Assembly: GCA_949752795.1 (NCBI GenBank)
Contig: OX457070.1
Span: forward strand, 31,818,788 to 31,882,787
From: Hyperoodon ampullatus
Taxonomy: Eukaryota; Chordata; Mammalia; Artiodactyla; Ziphiidae
Length of the DNA stretch: 64,000 nt
Direction: 5' to 3'
In this document: piece after piece, positions 57,651-64,000 of the stretch
Layout: each line of letters begins with the position of its first letter
Numbering within the stretch: position 1 is the first letter of the stretch
Position numbers and translations under genes: made by a program
The notes under the pieces: generated by a model
What the model was told of the DNA's origin: nothing
The model's input: only the letters and a program-made list of their open reading frames with translations
Databases searched by the model: none

Positions 57651-59430
57651 GATTAACAAAGCATCTCAAAGAGTTTTCATCGTGTCTAATGCCCTTACAA
57701 ATTTGGCTGAATCAAGGCTTGCTTATTCTTCTCTTCTAATTTCTGTTTAATTTACTACATATCTTTTGTGACTGGTATTATACCTTGCATAGAGCAATTG
57801 TTCAATTAAATATCTGTAGAAGACACAAATCAGGTTAAGTCCACAGATCTCAGGAACTTAGTGGTTTCAGTGCACTGCTCCTAAATATTTGGTACCACAA
57901 AGAGTCACCTTACATAGGGTTCTGCATGACTCATTTGGGGAATGGCAAATCTGAGGATTATGAGAGTTGCTTCCATTCCAGCCAACCTGCCAATTCAGTT
58001 TCCTACAATTCTGTGCTTGAAAGTTATGGTCCATGTTGCCTTTATTTGCAGTAGGCAAAAAGTCAGGGTTCATGCTTCTTCTGCTTTATCTGTTAGCCTC
58101 TTGGTCCTTACAGTTTCCTGGTGTCCCAGAAAAATATCCATGCCTAGAAGTTTGAAGAACGTAAAAGTATTTGTTCTTTTACTTTTTTATGGGTCACGAA
58201 GTTCTGTGAGACTCTGATAGATCTTACGGAACCTCTCACCAGAAAAATGCAAAAACAATTTTGTAAACAATTATAGTATAAGTCCACTGACTTCCTACAA
58301 TTTATCTATGGAACTTACATTAAAAATCCTATTGTAAACAATCACATAGGAATTTTCAACAGTTCAATAGGAGGCCTGTGTCTAACTAACTACCTCTCTT
58401 GATTCCCTCCAGAAACTGAATTAAGATAGCCATCTAACATATGAGTTGGTATTTTTTTGGTAGAGAGAGAACCAGTAATGCCAATGCTTGCCAATGATGA
58501 GTTTTCTCTTACAGTGTGACTGGCAGGCCCCAGAATAAGATATCGTGATTTCAGTTATTTCCTCTTTTACTTTCTTTACTTGTAACCAGGCAGCTGGCAT
58601 CTATGTCTTTATTTTAAACAAAATAAAAAGACAACAATGAAGTGGTAGTAGCCATACTAGTAGAAAACAAGTCAATTATCGAAAAATGTTAGGGCCTTAA
58701 TTTTCTCATACTATCTATCCTGCTCTTAGGGCCTGGAGGAAATTGGTAGCTGGAAATTATAAACTCTGATGTTATGATCTAAGAATCTAAGAGTTTAATC
58801 TTTCTGATTTGGGGCAATTATTCATATGTTGACCCTAAATTTTTCTTTCAAAACAAACTTAGTCTCTCTTGTACGTCATAGTAGGAAATATAATTTTGGT
58901 CAATAAGATATCCAGAAACTAACAGAAATCAGCCAATAAGTCAAATTAAGTGGCACGATAATTGGGTTTCCTAAGCATTTTTGAGTATTCAAACAAGTTA
59001 ATCAACCATAAAACACAAACTCATCAGAATCCAAGGTCTTATTCAATTAACTTCTGGCCTCAAATACTTAAGTGTTTTTTTTTTTTCTTTCTCTCAAACC
59101 ATTATGTCATATTTCTCCAAGACAGAAAGGATTTCAGGGGTGGGAAATTCCAAAGATGGAATGAGAGCCAATTCTTTTAAAGTATATCATTTTACCCATA
59201 ATTATTATTTTTAGTAAAAATGAAAATGAAAGTTTCCTTCTTGCCCAGAAGGGAGATAAAATCTTGAACTTACAAGTCCAAGCAGAGGGACTTGTATAGG
59301 TTTTTGTTTGAAGTGACCCTTCTATTCTTATATGATATTTACTCAAAACATTGGATAAACTAGAAACTTGGGAGGCAAAATAACTATTAATATAATACCA
59401 CCAACACATGGTTTAAATTGATATACAACT
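57651..59430. other. No gene recognised; 1.8 kb
   Basis: Unique-looking sequence. The 91-codon frame at 57942-58217 has no recognisable domain. Confidence 0.5.
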
Positions 59431-59447
59431 TTTTAACATCTATTCTT

Positions 59448-59651
59448 TTTTTTTTTTTTGTGGTACGCGGGCCTCTCACTGTTGTGGCCTCTCCCGTTGC
59501 GGAGCACAGGCTCCGGACGCACAGACTCAGCAGCCATGGCTCACAGGCCCAGCCGCTCTGCGGCATGTGGGATCTTCCTGGACCGGGGCATGAACCCGTG
59601 TACCCTGCATCGGCAGGCGGACTCTCAACCACTGCGCCACCAGGGAAGCCC
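59448..59651 (-). mobile_element. Cetacean CHR-type SINE (short class)
   Basis: Minus-strand copy with the head at the right ('gcgccaccagggaagccc') and a T-run at the left. Target duplication TAACATCTATTCTT is perfect over 14 bases (59434-59447 and 59652-59665). Confidence 0.97.
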
Positions 59652-59665
59652 TAACATCTATTCTT

Positions 59666-60300
59666 GATAGTGATGTCACAGATTCATAGTCAGACTAGGC
59701 AAGTGTAAACCTTTACTGGGTCCCAAATCATAGCTGTAGCTTTAGCTTTTCTGAATGTGAAGCTTTGAAAGGAAGCTTGAGCCCGTATGCTGCCAAACTG
59801 TTGTCATAGAGTTAAAAGAGCAGAACAGCTTCATGTTCTGGTCAGACAAAACAGGTTAATATCCCATATGTCACATATTTATCTATGTGATGCTAAGTTG
59901 TTTAATCTATGTGATTTATAGTTTCTAAATGTATTTGAGAGGAAAACATTTCTTTCATAAGTTCTATGGTAGGCACACCCACAAAAATTCAGTCCTTCCA
60001 CCATTCCCTGGATCATCACTACGTTTGGGTAGTGTCACTATAACTTCAAGGGTAGTAGGAAAGATGCAGATGGAGTAGGAAATAATCAGAGATCAGGAAA
60101 GACAGTGGCTCAAAATTTTGGTCGGTTACCTGAGGGTAAAGATGTAAGTAACTGGCTTTCAGATGTGCGAATGGACCACCGGTCAAGAACACAAGTAGTT
60201 CGGTCTATAGTCAGGATTGGCAAAGGGAAATCCAGGGGGCTGAATACAGTGAGTGAAGTATCAGAGCATCATCTGGCCAACCAGGGAAGGGATAAAGGAA
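59666..60300. other. No gene recognised
   Basis: Unique-looking sequence. Confidence 0.5.
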
Positions 60301-60304
60301 TCAA

Positions 60305-60860
60305 ATTTTCATTCATTTCTTTGCTCAAAACTATATACTGAGAACTTGCAGTTTCTAGTACTGGAGTAGCTCATTGTCTAGTTGGGGAGACAGACGACAT
60401 ACACACTAATTATAATACAGTATAATAAGTGCTAGTGATATTAACACAGTCCTTTGGGAATAAAGAAGTAGAGCAATTAACATTGGAGGAGTCGAGAAAT
60501 CTTGGTTCACTAAATGTTTGTGGAATGAGGAAGGAATATTTGATGTGGGTACTAAAAGATGAGTAGAAGTTCATCAAGGTGTAGATGCAGGATAAGAACA
60601 TTCTGGTTTGAGGGAAATAGAATGGATCTATCCGGAAATCATGAAGGTCTGATATACAAAGAGGATAATCAAAATTCAATGGAGTCAAGGAAGTTGAGTA
60701 GGGAGGGAAATGTGCTCAGTTTGGGGAGTCTTCAGATGCTGATTCTACTTTTATTGTGTAAGCAAATGGAGAGCTATCAGAGATTTACTAAAGTGTTGAA
60801 TGACATGACAATTTTAGTTTTTAAGGGAAATAATTCTAACAGCAGTTTGAGGATGGACTT
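60305..60860 (+). mobile_element. Ancient interspersed repeat, second copy
   Basis: 'gttggggagacagacgacat', 'cagtataataagtgctagtg', 'aaaagatgagtagaagttca' and 'gaatgacatgacaatttta' follow the same old repeat pattern as 5035-5480. It is non-coding. The family is not named with confidence. Confidence 0.55.
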
Positions 60861-61004
60861 AGACTGAGAGTAGTCAAGTCACAAAAATATCAGGAAGTTC
60901 ATTGGTTTAACAAATACTTTAATAATTGTTAAGGGGTGGAGACTAGTCATATTAAGCATGTACATCTCTAAATACCTTGAATTTTATAGCATTTCCAGTT
61001 TACA
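60861..61004. other. Nothing recognised
   Basis: Short unique-looking stretch. Confidence 0.5.
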
Positions 61005-61190
61005 GAATATTCTTATGTCCAGTATTTCATTTATTCTCTAAAGAGCTCTTGTGAGGTAGCTATTATTCATAGTATTATTCACATTTTATAGAAGAAGAAA
61101 GTGAAACTTTGAGAAGATGAAAGATTTACCCATCTTACAGTTACTAAGTGAATGTTAGGTTTAAATCAGTTATTTGATCTTCAAGGTTAA
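61005..61190 (-). mobile_element. MIR SINE
   Basis: Plus-strand 'gtgaggtagctattattcat', 'tatagaagaagaaagtgaaa' and 'cttacagttactaagtgaat' are a reverse-oriented MIR. Confidence 0.7.
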
Positions 61191-61334
61191 TGGTTTTTTT
61201 CCTACCATGCAGATGCTCAGTAGTCAACTGCATTTTCAGCTGAGCATGGACATTATATTGTTGCAAAAATAGCAACAATAATTAACCTTCCTGAATCAAT
61301 ACACTTGAGTAGTTCCCTCCCACCTTAACTCAGG

Positions 61335-61660
61335 ACTTAGCTATTTGACTTCCTTTGGCCAATGGGACAATACAAACATTACCAAACTGGAGACTTGAAA
61401 AGTATGTGTGCAATGGGGCTTTCCATCTCTTGCTGCTCTTTGGAACCCTGAACCTGACACGTGGAGAAGCCTTGGCTTCCCTTCTGTGTAAGAGACATGT
61501 GTCCCAATCATCCCTGCTGCCCTAGCTGACTTCAAGGCAACCACAACACATAAGAGTAAGGCCACTGTAGGTTATCCAGCCTCAGCCAAGCCAACCCAGC
61601 CCAGAAGAACCACCAGGTGACTCACAGACTTGGTTTATTGTTATAGGAGTTAACTTTTGG
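61335..61660 (+). mobile_element. MLT1-type LTR, partial
   Basis: 'tcctttggccaatgggacaa', 'tccatctcttgctgctcttt' and 'agcccagaagaaccaccagg' occur in MLT1-like order. The 3' end is degraded after 'ggtttattgttat'. Confidence 0.7.
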
Positions 61661-61777
61661 AGCTTTTTTGCAGCAAGTGCTAATCAATAGTCTAGTATAG
61701 GGTATTTCTGTAAATACTCTTTGATACTTATAGATATTTTGGCAAAGCAACAAAACAGCTTAGCTTTTTGTATTAAT

Positions 61778-61935
61778 TACAGCAATGATTTTCATACTTT
61801 ATCATATGAGAGTTACCTGGACAACTTGTTAAAAAACTCAGACTTGGGGTCACTGCAGATCTATTAAATTAGTGTTTCTGTTGCAAAAGCATAGAAGTTT
61901 GCATTTTTAACAAGCTACACTGTGATTCTTACATT
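61778..61935 (+). mobile_element. MER5-type hAT transposon relic
   Basis: 'cagcaatgattttcatactt', 'gttacctggacaacttgtta' and 'gtttgcatttttaacaagct' follow MER5 order. Confidence 0.7.
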
Positions 61936-63280
61936 CACTAAAATTTAAAATAAACTAGCATATTATTTCCCTTATGTTCTCAAATACTCTCACATAAGTA
62001 TCTTTTAATTGTTTGACAAGTTACAAGAAGTTAACTTTTAAACTTCTATAAAGTAACAGGAATCTCTGAAAGTTGTTTTTTTTACTTTTTTTTTTTTTAC
62101 ATAGTGTCATTCTCTAGAGTGCCTACGGATTTATTGTATAAGAAGAAACCAAGCAGTTAAATAATATAGATAGCGACTGAACATCAAATGTTCCTAAAAA
62201 CTGTCAACATGTGTAAGTTCAATATTTACTTTCATACTAAGGTTAAGTTACCAGTAGAAAAGAGGAAAGAAAAGGAGAAAAAATGAAGAGGGAAATGGTA
62301 GGTATGAATGCTCTGCAAGAGAAGGGGAAAGTTAATCATTGAGGTGCATATAGTTTCCCAAAGTAGAGGGCAGACAGAGAGAAATAGAGGGGAGAAGGGT
62401 CAAGAATAAAAATAGGATAGACGTGTTAAAACTTGACCCCCATATAATTTAAGATGAACACCCACTGTATCCATCTCAAGTTTCTTCTGTGAGTTTATAC
62501 AGTATCATAGAGACAGCAAGGTTCATGAAACATAAAAAACAATGCCTGCTAAAGTACTGGTGTCTCCTAACCAAAGGAAAGGGGAGCTAAGAGCCAACTC
62601 CCAGTGAATCAGGGGATCCAGTTACACTATGAGCTCAATTAAGAGAAAATCAACCAGCTCATTATTATGCACAAGGACATTCATTCTTCTGAGCGAGGAG
62701 AATGATTCCAACTTGAATAGGAAAGCCACAGACCACTAATCAGGGTATCTCAGGTTTGACCTATTCAAGTATATTCCAAATTATCCAATTAGCTGGATGG
62801 CCAATAAGTTCCTTGTAGCAGTTATATTGGCTCTGATGATACCACAATCAGTTGTCTTAATCAAGCCTTTGAAAATAAAAATGATGGGCTGAATATACTC
62901 ATAGCTAGGACTGAGAAATCAAAGCCACCAGGTCACTGCTGTTGGGTCACTCAACATTCTGTTCTGGCAACTGCTCTCAGAAGACTGTGTGAATTTTATT
63001 TGGTTTGGGTTACCACCCACTCGCCCATCCTCAAGCTATACACCTATTTCCTAATCTTCCAGCCTCCCTTGAAGGGACACCATTGCTACTTGGGTGACCC
63101 TTATAGCCCTTTTCCTGGTCCTGAATCCACTGGACTTCTTGAGCCATATCTTAGTAGCCTGGATTCGTAACCTACCTGTTTGCTACATGCCAGCCTATAC
63201 CTAAACTGCAGAGGTTGGAAAATGAGGGTCCCTCCTCACCCCAGGTTTTTCTGATGATGACAGATTACCTCATATTTGTT
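61936..63280. other. No gene recognised; 1.3 kb
   Basis: Unique-looking AT-rich sequence with T-runs at 62075-62098. Confidence 0.5.
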
Positions 63281-63284
63281 GGAC

Positions 63285-63400
63285 GCAATACTTGTTTGAG
63301 GGCAGGGACAGTTCATCGCTGTAGCTCCAGAATACGTCCCTGCCACATAGTATATATTTACAAATGTGTGATGAATAAGTCAGTAAATAAATAGGAAAAA
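63285..63400 (+). mobile_element. LINE-2 3' end
   Basis: 'tgagggcagggacagttcat', 'gtccctgccacatagtatat' and 'tgtgtgatgaataagtcagt' match the L2 3' UTR. Confidence 0.65.
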
Positions 63401-64000
63401 ATTAAATCAGTCATAACACTGCTCCAACAGAGGTAGGGCATAGCATTTAAAATAAGTCTGACCACAGGAACCTGTCAGTCTTACTCATTTTCTGCAGAAC
63501 CTCTTACGATGTCTCAAACAGCATTTATCTTCAAGAATAATAATTTTGAATGAATGAATATCAGTGGTGCTTTTTTTCCCTTTCTGGTGGAAATCATGTA
63601 AATGGTCTGAGCTCCCGATATGGGTTAAGGCCAGGGTCGAGATAAAGGAACAGCCACAAACAATTCAGCCTTCACTGGAACTTGGAGTCAGAGATTGTAA
63701 AATTATAACCCCCCTGGAAATCAAGGTAGTCTTGGGGAAATCTATGGCCTTTCTACTGCATAAGGAATGGGGGATGGAATCAGTCCTGTCAAGAGGTTAA
63801 CAAACAGGGGCACTACAATGGCCAACTGGGTTACCCAATTAAGATAACAGTAATTGCCACAACAAAGTGCAACACTGTAGAAACAAATGGTTGAACAATT
63901 AACTGTGGGGATGTTGAGGAAAGATCCAAAGAGTTTACATTTAGGCTGTTCTTTTTAAACATTATTGGTGAATATGGATGCGAAAGTTCAAGAAATGTTT
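63401..64000. other. No gene recognised
   Basis: Unique-looking sequence to the window end. The 78-codon frame at 63564-63800 has no recognisable content. Confidence 0.5.

Noticed and set aside
1..64000. A previously undescribed multi-gene system
   Set aside because: I found no coding genes at all. The structure present is explained by transposons, simple repeats, one minisatellite and unannotated non-coding DNA.

Overview
This is mammalian nuclear DNA, almost certainly from a cetacean and probably a toothed whale. The best evidence is eight tRNA-derived SINEs of the cetacean CHR type. They share a head that reads 'cttccctggtgg', a B box and an A-rich tail, and most sit between clear target-site duplications. 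Around them lie cetartiodactyl-type L1 3' ends and older placental repeats (MIR, L2, MER20, MER5, MLT1, ERVL).

I find no protein-coding gene, no exon I would defend, and no structural RNA gene. The window reads as intergenic or deep intronic sequence. Nearly all longer open frames lie in SINEs, in the 41.2-41.7 kb tandem array or in an old L1. The rest are chance frames with no recognisable domain.

Layout: 0-8 kb holds old MIR, hAT, L2 and ERVL relics plus a 720-bp L1 3' end. 8-14.3 kb holds two SINEs, one of them nested in an MLT1-type LTR, then a head-to-head pair of L1 3' fragments. 16.9-21.4 kb is dense: an L1 3' end, an MLT1 LTR, three MER20 copies, and an LTR interrupted by an antisense SINE. 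23.5-29.5 kb holds two more SINEs, one with a 37-A tail, and two adjacent LTRs in opposite orientations. 29.5-41 kb is mostly unique sequence with MIRs, one SINE and one LTR. At 41.16-41.70 kb there is a minisatellite with a 132-bp higher-order unit, set in a somewhat CpG-richer patch. 42.1-46.8 kb is nearly free of recognisable transposons. 46.86-48.1 kb looks LTR-derived, and 49.5-52.05 kb is the 5' part of a dead L1. The remainder mixes SINEs, L1 ends, MER5 and MIR copies with unique AT-rich sequence.

No genes act together here, and I see no sign of a new biological system. The points most worth checking are the higher-order minisatellite, the nested and paired mobile-element structures, the MER20/TCTAGA cluster, and the repeat-poor stretches that might hold conserved non-coding elements. 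Repeat family names come from remembered consensus sequences, not a search, so boundaries of old copies are good to about 10-50 bases.
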